NCBI RefSeq assembly: GCF_000519185.1 | Contig: NZ_JAFA01000026.1 | Location: 18,734-82,733 of the forward strand | Origin: Paraburkholderia nodosa DSM 21604 | Lineage (GTDB): Bacteria > Pseudomonadota > Gammaproteobacteria > Burkholderiales > Burkholderiaceae | Length of the DNA: 64,000 nucleotides | Direction: 5' to 3' | Shown here: positions 8,101 to 16,498 of the stretch, piece after piece | How positions within the stretch are numbered: the stretch's first letter is position 1 | Layout: the number at the start of each line of letters is the position of its first letter | Position numbers and translations under genes: made by a program | Notes under the pieces: model-generated | Seen by the model: the letters and a program-made list of their open reading frames with translations, nothing else | Databases searched by the model: none | Told to the model about the DNA's origin: nothing

Positions 8101-9240
8101 CTAGAACCTGTGCCGCATGCCGATCGCAACAACCGTCTGCTGACTCGTCGACGACGGCGACTGCCCGCTGATATCCGCACCGAGACCCGACCCATCCGCG
8201 CTGATGTGCTGGTAGCTCGCCTGCGCATAGACGTCGGTGCGCTTCGAGAGGAAGTAGTCGGCCTGCACCGACACCTCGTGCCAGCGCGGGTGATGCTCGC
8301 CGCCTGAACTCGAAAGCGCGCCCTGCGTGTAGGTGTACGCGCCGTTCAGGCTGAATTGCGGCGTGAACAGGTAGCTCGCGTTCACCTCGTAGTTGCTGAA
8401 GCTCGCGCCCTGCCCGTTCTGCACGAGGCCGAGACTGTTCGCGCCGTTGATCGTATCGAGGCCGCCCAGTTGCGTGCGGGTCCACACGAAGCCGAAGCGC
8501 GCATTGCGCGTAACGTAATTGACACCCGCGCCATAGGTGCGCTGCCGGGCCGCGATGAACGTGCGGTCGGTGAGCGTGAGCGCACCGTTCGTGTTGCTGC
8601 TGCCGCCGTTGTTCGCCTGCAGGTAGCCCGCGCCGAACTCGAATCCGCCGAAATCGTACGACGCGCCCAAGCTGTAGAGGCGATTGTCGTCGAAGCCGCC
8701 CGCTTCGTTCGAGAAACCGTAGAGCGCGCCGAACTTCGCGCCGCCGTAATTCGCGCTCGCGTACTTGACCGCGTTGTTCACGCGAAACGAGTTGTTGAGG
8801 TTGTCGTTGTCGTACGGGTGAGCCGAAAGATTGTTGCCGCCCGGATGACGCCCCGTGAAGCTGAGCGGCGCGAGATAGTCGACCACGGAGTCATATTGCC
8901 GGCCCAGCGTGAGCGCGCCGTAGCGATTGTTTTCGAGGCCCGCGTACGCCTGATAGCCGAACATGCGGCCGCCCTGGCGCAGCGTGCCGTTCGTCACGCT
9001 GAAGCCGCTCTCGAGGCGGAAGACGGCGCGCGTGCCGCCGCCCAGGTCCTCGCTGCCGGTGACGCCCCAGTGGCTGCCCGTGACGTTGCCGCTGCCGGCC
9101 GCGAAGAGGCTATGGCCGCCGGCGTTGCTGTTGTACGAGAGGCCGGCGTCGATCACGCCGTACAGCGTCACGCTGCTCTGTGCGTGGGCTCCGCATGCAT
9201 AGGCCGCGGCAAGGGCTGCGGCGACGAGCGTCTTTTTCAT
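8101..9240 (-). CDS. Gram-negative porin (OmpC-like, Burkholderia type)
   Basis: This 379-residue outer-membrane trimeric porin has a signal peptide (MKKTLVAAALAAAYACGAHA, then QSSVTLYGVID) and the strand pattern of 16-stranded general porins. It ends in HRF, the C-terminal phenylalanine used for BAM-mediated insertion. The conserved SHWGVTGSEDLGGGTRAVFRLE and RQAYVGL-like segments are present. The start at 9240 is favoured over the longer frame because it begins the signal peptide and has an AAGGA site. It is the most diverged of the three porins in the window and stands alone. Confidence 0.92.
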   Translation of the reverse strand: MKKTLVAAALAAAYACGAHAQSSVTLYGVIDAGLSYNSNAGGHSLFAAGSGNVTGSHWGVTGSEDLGGGTRAVFRLESGFSVTNGTLRQGGRMFGYQAYAGLENNRYGALTLGRQYDSVVDYLAPLSFTGRHPGGNNLSAHPYDNDNLNNSFRVNNAVKYASANYGGAKFGALYGFSNEAGGFDDNRLYSLGASYDFGGFEFGAGYLQANNGGSSNTNGALTLTDRTFIAARQRTYGAGVNYVTRNARFGFVWTRTQLGGLDTINGANSLGLVQNGQGASFSNYEVNASYLFTPQFSLNGAYTYTQGALSSSGGEHHPRWHEVSVQADYFLSKRTDVYAQASYQHISADGSGLGADISGQSPSSTSQQTVVAIGMRHRF

Positions 9241-9320
9241 TGTTTTTTCCTTCGAGTTGTTATTCACGCGTTTGCGCGCGCTTTACGTATGGCGATGGCC
9301 GCTCAGCGCGCAAACCGGCC

Positions 9321-9345
9321 CCGCATTCGCGCTGGGCGAATGCGG
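9321..9345 (-). terminator. Likely terminator of the iron ABC operon
   Basis: CCGCATTCGC (9321-9330) and GCGAATGCGG (9336-9345) form a perfect 10-bp stem with a five-base loop. It starts 59 bases beyond the stop of the ATPase gene. No strong T-run follows. Confidence 0.6.
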
Positions 9346-9403
9346 TCCGGCAGCGTGAAGGCACGCGCTGAAACGGCGGTTGGAACGGGCTGGCTGGGCC
9401 GCG

Positions 9404-10231
9404 CTAGTGGCGGCTGGCGATGCCCTGCTGACCGGCGAGACCGTCGATCAGAACTTGAAGCTGTCCGCGCGAGCATGGCTCGATGCGCGCGCGAACGCTG
9501 AACACTTCGGCAAGACTGTCGGCCGTGACGACCTCGGCCGGTGCGCCGAGGCGCGCGATGCGCCCTCGATGCAGCAGCATCGCGCGGTCGCAGGATCGCA
9601 CGGCAGCGTTGATGTCGTGGAGCACGACCACAGTGACGATCGCGCGCTCGCGCGTCACCTCGCGCAGCACCTGCATCACATGAAACTGGTGATTGAGGTC
9701 GAGTGCGGAGCACGGCTCGTCGAGCAGCAGCACCTGCGGATCGCGCACCAGCGCCTGGGCGATGCCCACGAGCTGGCGCTGCCCACCCGAGAGTTCGTCG
9801 AGCGAGCGGCCCGCGAGCGCAGCGATGCCAAGCCGCTCGAGCACGGCATGCGCGTGCGCGATCTGCGCGGAGGACGCAGCGCGCGACGCGCCCCACTGCG
9901 ATACCGGATCGCGCCCCGCGCGCGCGGCCACCACGACCGACTCCAGCACCGCGAGGCGCACGCCGGCGGGCAACGCTTGCGGCAGATAGACCACGCTGTG
10001 CGAGCGCGCACCCGCGGCGCTTAGCGTGAGCGGCGCGCCATCGAGCGTGAGCGAACCGCTGCGTGGCGCGTTCAGTCCCGCCAGCGTGCGCAGCAAGGTG
10101 GATTTGCCGCTGCCGTTCGGCCCGAGCAGCGCCGTGATTTCGCCGCGCGCGAGCGGCCCGGCGCTCAAGTCGCTCAGCACCTCGCGCTTGCCGTAGCGCA
10201 CCGAAAGCGCGTGGATCGACAATCCGCTCAT
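9404..10231 (-). CDS. Ferric-siderophore/heme-type ABC transporter ATP-binding protein (FecE-like)
   Basis: This 275-residue cytoplasmic ATPase has Walker A GPNGSGKST, signature LSGGQRQLVGIAQALVRD, Walker B VLLLDEPCSALDLNHQ and the His switch VVLHDINAA. This set, in particular the DLNHQ ending, is typical of the FecE/FepC/BtuD group. The start at 10231 overlaps the permease stop as ATGA, indicating coupling. It is the last gene of a binding protein, permease, ATPase operon. Confidence 0.9.
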   Translation of the reverse strand: MSGLSIHALSVRYGKREVLSDLSAGPLARGEITALLGPNGSGKSTLLRTLAGLNAPRSGSLTLDGAPLTLSAAGARSHSVVYLPQALPAGVRLAVLESVVVAARAGRDPVSQWGASRAASSAQIAHAHAVLERLGIAALAGRSLDELSGGQRQLVGIAQALVRDPQVLLLDEPCSALDLNHQFHVMQVLREVTRERAIVTVVVLHDINAAVRSCDRAMLLHRGRIARLGAPAEVVTADSLAEVFSVRARIEPCSRGQLQVLIDGLAGQQGIASRH

Positions 10232-11325
10232 TGCATGGCTCCCTGCGAGCGCACGACGATGCCGAGAAAGAGCGGAATGCCCACGAGTGCCGTGACGATC
10301 CCCACCGGAATCAGCACGCCCGGCACGAGCAGTTTCGAGGCAATGGAAGCGAGCGAGAGCATCAGCGCGCCGAGCAGCAGGCTGCCCGGCAAATAGAAGC
10401 GATGATCCTCGCCGAAAATCGTGCGCGCGATATGCGGCGCAATCAGTCCCACGAAACCGATGGTCCCGACGAACGACACGGCGAGCGCCGAGAGCGCCGA
10501 CACGCGCAATAGCGTGCCCAGGCGCAGCCGCCGCACGTCGATGCCGAAGCTCGCCGCGCGCTCTTCGCCCAGGCGCAGCGCGGTGAGCGTCCACGCGTTG
10601 CGCATCGAGAACGGCAACGCGAGCGCGAGCGCCGCCGTGAGCACGCCGATCTTCGGCCAGTCGGCGCGCGCGAGCGAACCGAGCGTCCAGAACACGAGGC
10701 CCTGCAGCGCGTCGGCGGAGGCGACGAACTGCATCAGTTCGACGAGCGCATGAAACGAGAACACGAGCGCGATGCCCATCAACACGACGCCCGCCGTGCT
10801 CATGCCGCGCCAGCGCGCGACGAAATCGAGCAGCAGCGCCGCAGCGAACGCGAATACGAACGCGTTGGCCGAGACGATCCACGTTTGCGCGACGCCCGGA
10901 ATCGCCACGTCGAGCACGATGGCGAGCGACGCGCCGAAGGCCGCCGCCGCCGAAACGCCCAACGTATAGGGGCTCGCGAGCGGATTGTTGAGGATCGTCT
11001 GCATCTCCGCGCCCGAAATGCCAAGCGAGGCGCCGACCACGAGCGCCATGACGGCATAGGGCAGGCGGATCTGCCACACGATCACGCTGTTGGCCGGATC
11101 AGCCGATGCGGGCACGAAGATCGTGCGCAGCAAGGTCGCGATGGGCAGGCCCGCAGGGCCGGAACTGAGGTCGAACAGCAGCGAGGCGACGATCAGCAAC
11201 GCGACGGCTACGAGGCACAGCACGCGGCGGCGCGTGAGGCGCGCGTAGGCGCGCAGTTGCGCATTCGCGTCGTGCGCAGCGGGCATGGCGTCGAGAGGCC
11301 GCGCGGCCTCTGCGGGCAAGCGCAT
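10228..11325 (-). CDS. Ferric-siderophore-type ABC transporter permease (FecCD family)
   Basis: This inner-membrane permease of about 365 residues has the FecCD/BtuC fold with about ten hydrophobic segments. Diagnostic stretches are RLPYAVMALVVGASLGISGAEMQ near the N-terminus, NPLASPYTLGVSAAAAFGA, and GTIGFVGLIAPHIAR toward the C-terminus. The start is either the ATG at 11325 or a GTG at 11334 that overlaps the binding-protein stop as GTGA. It works with the flanking binding protein and ATPase to carry a chelated metal, most likely iron. Confidence 0.9.
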   Translation of the reverse strand: MRLPAEAARPLDAMPAAHDANAQLRAYARLTRRRVLCLVAVALLIVASLLFDLSSGPAGLPIATLLRTIFVPASADPANSVIVWQIRLPYAVMALVVGASLGISGAEMQTILNNPLASPYTLGVSAAAAFGASLAIVLDVAIPGVAQTWIVSANAFVFAFAAALLLDFVARWRGMSTAGVVLMGIALVFSFHALVELMQFVASADALQGLVFWTLGSLARADWPKIGVLTAALALALPFSMRNAWTLTALRLGEERAASFGIDVRRLRLGTLLRVSALSALAVSFVGTIGFVGLIAPHIARTIFGEDHRFYLPGSLLLGALMLSLASIASKLLVPGVLIPVGIVTALVGIPLFLGIVVRSQGAMQ

Positions 11326-11330
11326 GCCGT

Positions 11331-12557
11331 TCACCGCGCAGCCTGCCGCGCTTGCGCCGCAGGCAACGGCGCATCGACCCACTCCGTGCCCGTATCGGGA
11401 ATCGCGAGAAAGCGGCGATACAGCTCGCGCTCGGTCGCATGCACGTCGAGCGTGCTGAACTGCTGCGGATAGAACCACTTCGCGAACGCCTCGATCGCGA
11501 CGATGTTGTACGGCGAGTCGTAATAGTTGTGCGAGATGCCATGCACGCGGCCATCGTGAATCGCCTTGATGGCGTCGAAGCCGGGGCGCGCGGCCAATTG
11601 CGCCAGGCTCGCGTCGGCGTCGTGCTCGCTCGTGAGCGCGCCCACGCGCAGCGAAGCGAGGCCGGGCTTCGTGCGGCTGCCCGTGGCGATGTACACATCG
11701 GGCCGCGCGGCGATCACTTGCTCCATGCTGATGTCGCCGAGCACACCGGGCAACAGGCCTGCCGCGATGTTGCGGCCGCCCGCGGCATCCACGAACTCGC
11801 CGAAATTGCCCTTGCCCGCCGTGTGGCAGCAGCCCGCGTCCCACACGCCCGCCAGCATGTCCACGAACACCTTCGGGCGCTGCGACTCGGGAATCGCGTT
11901 CACCACCTGCTGCACACGCGCGAGATGCTGCTGATAGAACTGGATATAGGCATCGGCTTCCTTCTCGCGATGCAGGACCTCGCCAAGCAGCTTGATGCTC
12001 GGCAGCGTGTTCTGCATGGGATGCACGCGGAAGTCGACGAACACCACGGTCGTACCGGTCGCTTCGAGCTGCTTGACGAGCGCGTTGTAACGGCTCGGGC
12101 CGTGGCCCGCCACGCTGAAGATCGCCACATCGGGCTTGAGCGCGAGCGCCTTCTCGTCGCTGATGCTGTCCTCGGTCGCCTTGCCGATCAGCGGGATCTG
12201 GCGAATTTCGCGGAAGCGCTGCGCGTAGGCCTCGAAGGTCTGTGGGTCCATGGTCGGCAGGTCGCCCTGCCAGCCCACGATGCGCGCGAGCGGCTTCTGC
12301 CCCTCGAGCAGCGCGACCGCGGCAAGCAGACGGCTCTCGCCGAGCAGAATCCGGTGCGGCTCGGCCGGCACCTTGATCGTGCGGCCCGCGAGGTCGGTGA
12401 CGGCGAGCGGCGCCTGGGCCGTCTGCGCCACGGCGGGCGTGGCGGCCTCGGCCGCGGCTGCGCTGCAGCTCAAGGCGATGGCGGTCGAAGTTGCGGCCAG
12501 GACGGCGCCCCGCTGCGCCAGGCGGGTCAAGCCGGGGATCAATCGAAAGGTCAACAT
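11331..12557 (-). CDS. Iron-chelate-type ABC transporter periplasmic binding protein (FecB/BtuF-like)
   Basis: This 408-residue periplasmic protein has an Ala-rich signal peptide of about 38 residues. It then shows the typical cluster-8 binding-protein opening (LAVTDLAGRTIKVPAEPHRILLGESR). The two-lobed fold shows in KPDVAIFSVAGHGP and RPDVYIATGSRTKPG. It is longer than the usual 300-350 residues, largely through inserts around GVWDAGCCHTAGKGNFGEFV. It is the first gene of the operon. The promoter region carries a Fur-like AT-rich palindrome, favouring an iron-chelate ligand, though heme or cobalamin cannot be excluded. Confidence 0.88.
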   Translation of the reverse strand: MLTFRLIPGLTRLAQRGAVLAATSTAIALSCSAAAAEAATPAVAQTAQAPLAVTDLAGRTIKVPAEPHRILLGESRLLAAVALLEGQKPLARIVGWQGDLPTMDPQTFEAYAQRFREIRQIPLIGKATEDSISDEKALALKPDVAIFSVAGHGPSRYNALVKQLEATGTTVVFVDFRVHPMQNTLPSIKLLGEVLHREKEADAYIQFYQQHLARVQQVVNAIPESQRPKVFVDMLAGVWDAGCCHTAGKGNFGEFVDAAGGRNIAAGLLPGVLGDISMEQVIAARPDVYIATGSRTKPGLASLRVGALTSEHDADASLAQLAARPGFDAIKAIHDGRVHGISHNYYDSPYNIVAIEAFAKWFYPQQFSTLDVHATERELYRRFLAIPDTGTEWVDAPLPAAQARQAAR

Positions 12558-12567
12558 GATATATTCT

Positions 12568-12592
12568 GTAAATGCGAACGATTGCTATTTGC
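12568..12592 (-). promoter_or_regulatory. Fur-like box upstream of the iron ABC operon
   Basis: Read on the minus strand, this stretch begins GCAAATAGCAATCGTTCGC and matches 11 of 19 positions of the Fur consensus by eye. It continues CATTTAC to give an imperfect GCAAAT/CATTTAC symmetry. It lies 11 bases upstream of the binding-protein start, where Fur would block transcription under iron sufficiency. Confidence 0.5.
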
Positions 12593-12697
12593 GGGTGCAA
12601 CTTTAACGGCCGCTTGTAATGGCGATGTGTTGAAACCGGCCGTTTTGTAATGGAATGTGTTGGCGCGGCTTACGGCCCGCGGCAGCAAGAGAAAAAG

Positions 12698-13411
12698 ATG
12701 GATCACATACTGGTCGTCGACGACGACGCCAACATCCGGCAACTGCTGCGCGACTACCTGCGCGAGATGGGCTACCAGGCGAGCGCCGCCACCAACGGCG
12801 CGCAGATGAAGCAGATACTCGGCACCGCCCAGATCGACCTGATCGTGCTCGACCTCATGCTCGACGGCGAAGACGGACTCGACCTCACGCGCGAGCTGCG
12901 CCGGGCCCACGACACGCCCGTCATCATTCTTTCGGCGCGCGGCGGGCTGCTCGACCGCATCCTCGGCCTCGAAATGGGCGCCGACGACTATCTGCCCAAG
13001 CCTTTCGATCCGCGCGAACTGCTCGCCAAGATCAAGGTGGTCCTGCGCCGCACGCGCGCCGTGCCGGGCACCCGCCCCGCCGACGCGAACGCGTTCATCA
13101 CCTTCGCGGGCTGGCGCCTCGACACGCGCATGAAGCAGATGCGCTCGCCCGACGGCGTGGTCGTCTCGCTCGGCGGCTCGGACTACCGCACGCTGCGCAC
13201 GCTGCTCGACCATCCGAACCGCCCGCTCTCGCGCGAGTTTCTGCTCGACCAGGTGTTCAGCAAGAGCCTGACGCCGCTCGACCGCGCCATCGACGTCTGC
13301 GTGAGCCGGCTGCGCCAGCACCTGAAGGACTCGGCGCGCGAGGCCACGCTGATTCGCACCGTGCGTAACGAGGGCTATATGCTCGTGGCCGACGTTGGGT
13401 ACGAAGCGTGA
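12698..13411 (+). CDS. OmpR-family response regulator
   Basis: This 237-residue two-domain regulator has a receiver domain (about residues 1-118) with the acidic pair VVDDD, the phospho-acceptor Asp52 in LIVLDLML, and the conserved Lys in YLPKPFDPREL. The C-terminal winged helix (about 140-235) shows FAGWRLDTRMKQM and LDRAIDVCVSRLRQHL, matching OmpR-type DNA binding. The ATG at 12698 begins the receiver domain, and in-frame codons upstream are ignored. It is co-transcribed with the kinase (GTGA overlap) and divergent from the iron ABC operon across 140 bases. Confidence 0.93.
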   Translation: MDHILVVDDDANIRQLLRDYLREMGYQASAATNGAQMKQILGTAQIDLIVLDLMLDGEDGLDLTRELRRAHDTPVIILSARGGLLDRILGLEMGADDYLPKPFDPRELLAKIKVVLRRTRAVPGTRPADANAFITFAGWRLDTRMKQMRSPDGVVVSLGGSDYRTLRTLLDHPNRPLSREFLLDQVFSKSLTPLDRAIDVCVSRLRQHLKDSAREATLIRTVRNEGYMLVADVGYEA

Positions 13412-14877
13412 GGCGGGTCGCGCAAATCGCGGCGAAGTTGCGCCGCTGGCCGCCGCTTTGGCCACTTCGGCCGCTTTGGCCAGACACGCTCTTTGGGCGC
13501 CTCGTCGTGATCCTCGCGGCGGGCATGTTCGCGGGACAGTTGCTGACCAGCACGATCTGGTTCGAAACCCACGACAACCGCACGCTCGAAATTCCGGCGC
13601 GCCTTTTCGGCAGCCGTCTCGCCGATACGGTGCGCCTGATCGAGCGCGCGCCCAATGCGGCGACGCGCGAGGCGATCGTCGGCACGCTCGGCGACGACCG
13701 CTACCGTCTGCAGTGGGTGCAAGGCGCGCCGCTGGCCACGCCCGCCACGCTTTCGCTCGCGCAGCGCGCCACCGCCGGGCTGATCGAAGGCGTGATCCGC
13801 AAGCGCCTGTCCGAACCCATCGACGTGCATCTCATCGACGCTCAGGTGCGCGACGGCGCGCGCCGGGAAGGCGGCGTGCTGAGCCTGTTCGACTCGCGCA
13901 CGCCCACCGGCGACTTTCACGTGCAACTCGAAGTGCCCGGACACGGCTGGCTCGACATCCACGCGAACGAAGGCCAGGCGGGCATGCATACCGAGCGCGG
14001 CGCGCTCGTGATCGATTACCTGCTGCGGATCTATCTGCTGCGCTTCGCCGCTGTGTGCCTGATCGCCATGGTGGCGGTGCGCTTCGCACTTGCGCCATTG
14101 CGCCGCTTCGCGACGGCGGCCGAAGCGCTCGGGCGCAATATCTATCGCGCGCCTCTCGCCGAGGCGGGTCCGCGCGAAGTGCGCAATGCGGCGCACTCGT
14201 TCAACGCCATGCAGCGGCAGTTGATCGACAGCTTTGCTGCGCGCACGCGCTTTCTGAGCGCCGTCTCGCACGACTTGCGCTCGCCGCTCACGCGGCTGCG
14301 GCTGCGCGTCGAAATGCTGCCGGACCCGGCTTCGCGCGAGCGTTTGCGCGGCGACCTCGAAGACATGGAAGGCATGGTGCGCGCCACGCTCGACGCCGTG
14401 CAGGGCGTGGAGATCACCGAACCGCGCCAGCGCATCGACCTCGTTTCGATGCTCGAAGGCCTTGCCGGGGATGCACGCGAACAGGGCCATCTTGCGCGCG
14501 TGACTGGCAGCGTGCGCGCACCCGTTCCGGGCTTTGCGCGCAACCTCAAACGCTGTCTGCAGAATCTCTTCGACAACGCGATTCGCTATGGCGGCGAGGC
14601 GAGCGTCACCGTTTGCGACGTGGAAGATGGCGTGCGCGTGGTGATCAGCGACAACGGGCCCGGCATTGCCGATGCCGCGCTGCTCGAACGCGTGTTCGAG
14701 CCTTATTTCCGCATCGATTCGCGTAGCAGCGATGCACCCGGCGGCACGGGATTGGGGCTCACGATTGCGCGCAGCGTGGCGGCCGCGCATGGCGGCACGC
14801 TCGCGCTGCGCAATCGCGTGGTGGATGAGCGAGTTGTTGGGTTCGATGCCGAGCTGGTTTTGCCGACAGGCGATTGA
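13408..14877 (+). CDS. Sensor histidine kinase, EnvZ-like
   Basis: This 489-residue inner-membrane kinase has TM1 at about residues 28-50 and TM2 at about 203-225, with a periplasmic sensing region between. A HAMP linker follows (LAPLRRFATAAEALG). The dimerisation/phospho-acceptor helix has His288 in AVSHDLRSPLTR. The ATP-binding domain shows the N-box LFDNAIRYGG, the G1 box DNGPGI and the G2 box GGTGLGLTIA. It begins with a GTG that overlaps the regulator's stop. The signal sensed is unknown; the divergent iron ABC operon is a possible target. Confidence 0.93.
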   Translation: MRRVAQIAAKLRRWPPLWPLRPLWPDTLFGRLVVILAAGMFAGQLLTSTIWFETHDNRTLEIPARLFGSRLADTVRLIERAPNAATREAIVGTLGDDRYRLQWVQGAPLATPATLSLAQRATAGLIEGVIRKRLSEPIDVHLIDAQVRDGARREGGVLSLFDSRTPTGDFHVQLEVPGHGWLDIHANEGQAGMHTERGALVIDYLLRIYLLRFAAVCLIAMVAVRFALAPLRRFATAAEALGRNIYRAPLAEAGPREVRNAAHSFNAMQRQLIDSFAARTRFLSAVSHDLRSPLTRLRLRVEMLPDPASRERLRGDLEDMEGMVRATLDAVQGVEITEPRQRIDLVSMLEGLAGDAREQGHLARVTGSVRAPVPGFARNLKRCLQNLFDNAIRYGGEASVTVCDVEDGVRVVISDNGPGIADAALLERVFEPYFRIDSRSSDAPGGTGLGLTIARSVAAAHGGTLALRNRVVDERVVGFDAELVLPTGD

Positions 14878-14889
14878 GCCGACGGGCCG

Positions 14890-15726
14890 TCAGTTCGACG
14901 CCGTTTTGCGGGCAGCGTCGTCGGTGGACGGCCCGGTGCCGCGCAGGTTCGTCACGTTTTGCAGCAGATCGAACCAGAACGGCGCGCCGAACAACGTTGC
15001 GCTCGCCGTGAGAAGCCAGCCGACGATCATCCAGACCACGCCGTCTGCGTAGGCGTCATCTCTTTGCCAGCCGATCGGCAACTGATTCATCAGGGAGACC
15101 GCATCGGAAGCCGCGCTCGAGTGCAGCGCACCCGCGAGCGAGGGATGCACCCACAGAATCCTGAACAGAAAAACCGTATCGATGTTCAGCGCAATCACGA
15201 TGACGAGCGCCACGGCAAATGAAATGAACTGCGACCAGCGCTTGTAGGTGCCGGAGAGCCTGTCCATGCCATTGTCGAACCACTTGCCGAGCGCGTCAGA
15301 AAACTGGCCGACATCCTGATTGGCGTGCCGATACATCGCCTGCAATACCTCCCTCAACTGCTGGTTCTGGATGGTGGCAATCGACTGACCGATGTCCTGG
15401 TCCGCGCCGGGCGCGCGCCGAAGGATATCGATCATCGCCAGGGCAAAGTCCTTCGACGGAATATAGGAGGGCTTGTACTTCAGGTCGCGCGCATTCGTCG
15501 CGTCACCGGAGTCGCGCGGGCTCACGAGCGCGTGGTTGTAGAGGTCGCGCGCCATGCCATTGAACTGCGGGTCGTTCAGGATCTGCTTGACGCCGGATAG
15601 CAGACATTTCGCGCGCAATTGCAAGAGCGACGCAAAAAGCTCGGTCACGGTGCTGACGGCAAGGCTCACCGCGAAATAGCAGAACACCAGGCCAATGCCG
15701 ACTTCGAGAACTGTACTGTTTAACAT
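14890..15726 (-). CDS. Membrane protein of unknown function
   Basis: I do not recognise this 278-residue protein. It has an N-terminal membrane segment (about residues 8-30) and a soluble middle of about 130 residues containing NPQFNGMARDLYNHALVS. Two further membrane segments follow, at about 165-187 and 230-250, then a short charged tail. A GGAG site precedes the ATG at 15726. It is the last gene of a three-gene unit with a DUF1906 protein and a larger membrane protein, and its stop lies 12 bases from that of the sensor kinase on the other strand. Confidence 0.8.
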   Translation of the reverse strand: MLNSTVLEVGIGLVFCYFAVSLAVSTVTELFASLLQLRAKCLLSGVKQILNDPQFNGMARDLYNHALVSPRDSGDATNARDLKYKPSYIPSKDFALAMIDILRRAPGADQDIGQSIATIQNQQLREVLQAMYRHANQDVGQFSDALGKWFDNGMDRLSGTYKRWSQFISFAVALVIVIALNIDTVFLFRILWVHPSLAGALHSSAASDAVSLMNQLPIGWQRDDAYADGVVWMIVGWLLTASATLFGAPFWFDLLQNVTNLRGTGPSTDDAARKTASN

Positions 15727-15762
15727 GACCTGCTCCGTTTGTCGTTGAGCGCACGCTTGTGC

Positions 15763-16386
15763 CTAAGGAGCAACCGCGCCGTAAGCCGCATCAGCCTTGT
15801 TCGGGTCGCCCGACACGCCAGCTACCGCCACGGGCATGCCCTGAACGATCGACCACGATCCGACCGGGTCATAGCCGGCCCAGCCTGACGACTGAGCAAG
15901 CCAGGTGTATTGCGCGGCACCCGTCTGCTGGAGCGCCCGACACGTGCGTCCCGAGCCGTAAGCGCCCACGAGGTAATGCGGCACGGCGGCCGTCGTCCCT
16001 CCCGTGCCAGCAACCCCGGCTAGCCCTGCCGACACGCCCTTGAAGTAGTCGCCGATGCAGCCATTCACGTCGGCAAGCGACGCGTCATAGTCGACCGCAA
16101 AATAGATGCAGGTCGCATCCTGCGCGCCAAGCAACGCCGCCTGCGTTGCGGCGCGTTGTGCGTCGATCTGACCGCGGCCAAAGCTGAAATAGCTCGGCGC
16201 GGTCGGTCCGTCCTCATAGACAAGGACGAGGTTCAAGCCGGCTGCGCGCAGCGCCGACGCTTCCGCCGCACCGATAAGCTTCCACGTCGACCTGCTGAGA
16301 TAGCGGCCAATGAAGTCATATCCCGCTGCGCGCAAGGCGCTGGCGTGAGCAGTGCAGTTCTGGGTCGTGTCAATGCCGGTGGACAT
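15763..16386 (-). CDS. DUF1906 (glycoside-hydrolase-like, Rv2525c-type) protein
   Basis: This 207-residue protein shows the DUF1906 pattern. It opens with GIDTTQNCTAHASALRAAGY and FIGRYL, then LVLVYEDG, IYFAVDYDAS and VGAYGSGRTC, ending with strands containing TWLAQSSGWAGYD. The family is a TIM-barrel related to GH25-type glycosidases and is thought to act on peptidoglycan or other glycans. The acidic pair FAVDYD would be in the active site. No signal peptide is seen, so export would need another route or the protein stays inside. The ATG at 16386 has a perfect AGGAGG. Confidence 0.85.
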   Translation of the reverse strand: MSTGIDTTQNCTAHASALRAAGYDFIGRYLSRSTWKLIGAAEASALRAAGLNLVLVYEDGPTAPSYFSFGRGQIDAQRAATQAALLGAQDATCIYFAVDYDASLADVNGCIGDYFKGVSAGLAGVAGTGGTTAAVPHYLVGAYGSGRTCRALQQTGAAQYTWLAQSSGWAGYDPVGSWSIVQGMPVAVAGVSGDPNKADAAYGAVAP

Positions 16387-16498
16387 AGCGCCTCCTGTTT
16401 GGCGGTTAGGTGGCCGTCGATAGACAGGCCGCTCGAAATCAATGAAACGCATCACTTTCGTTTGCTGCGTTCAGCGGTCACAACGTGAATCGCGGCGC

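Noticed and set aside
15763..16386. DUF1906 protein as a phage lysin marking a prophage
   Set aside because: No phage structural, integrase or holin-like genes are nearby, and neighbours are chromosomal-type genes.
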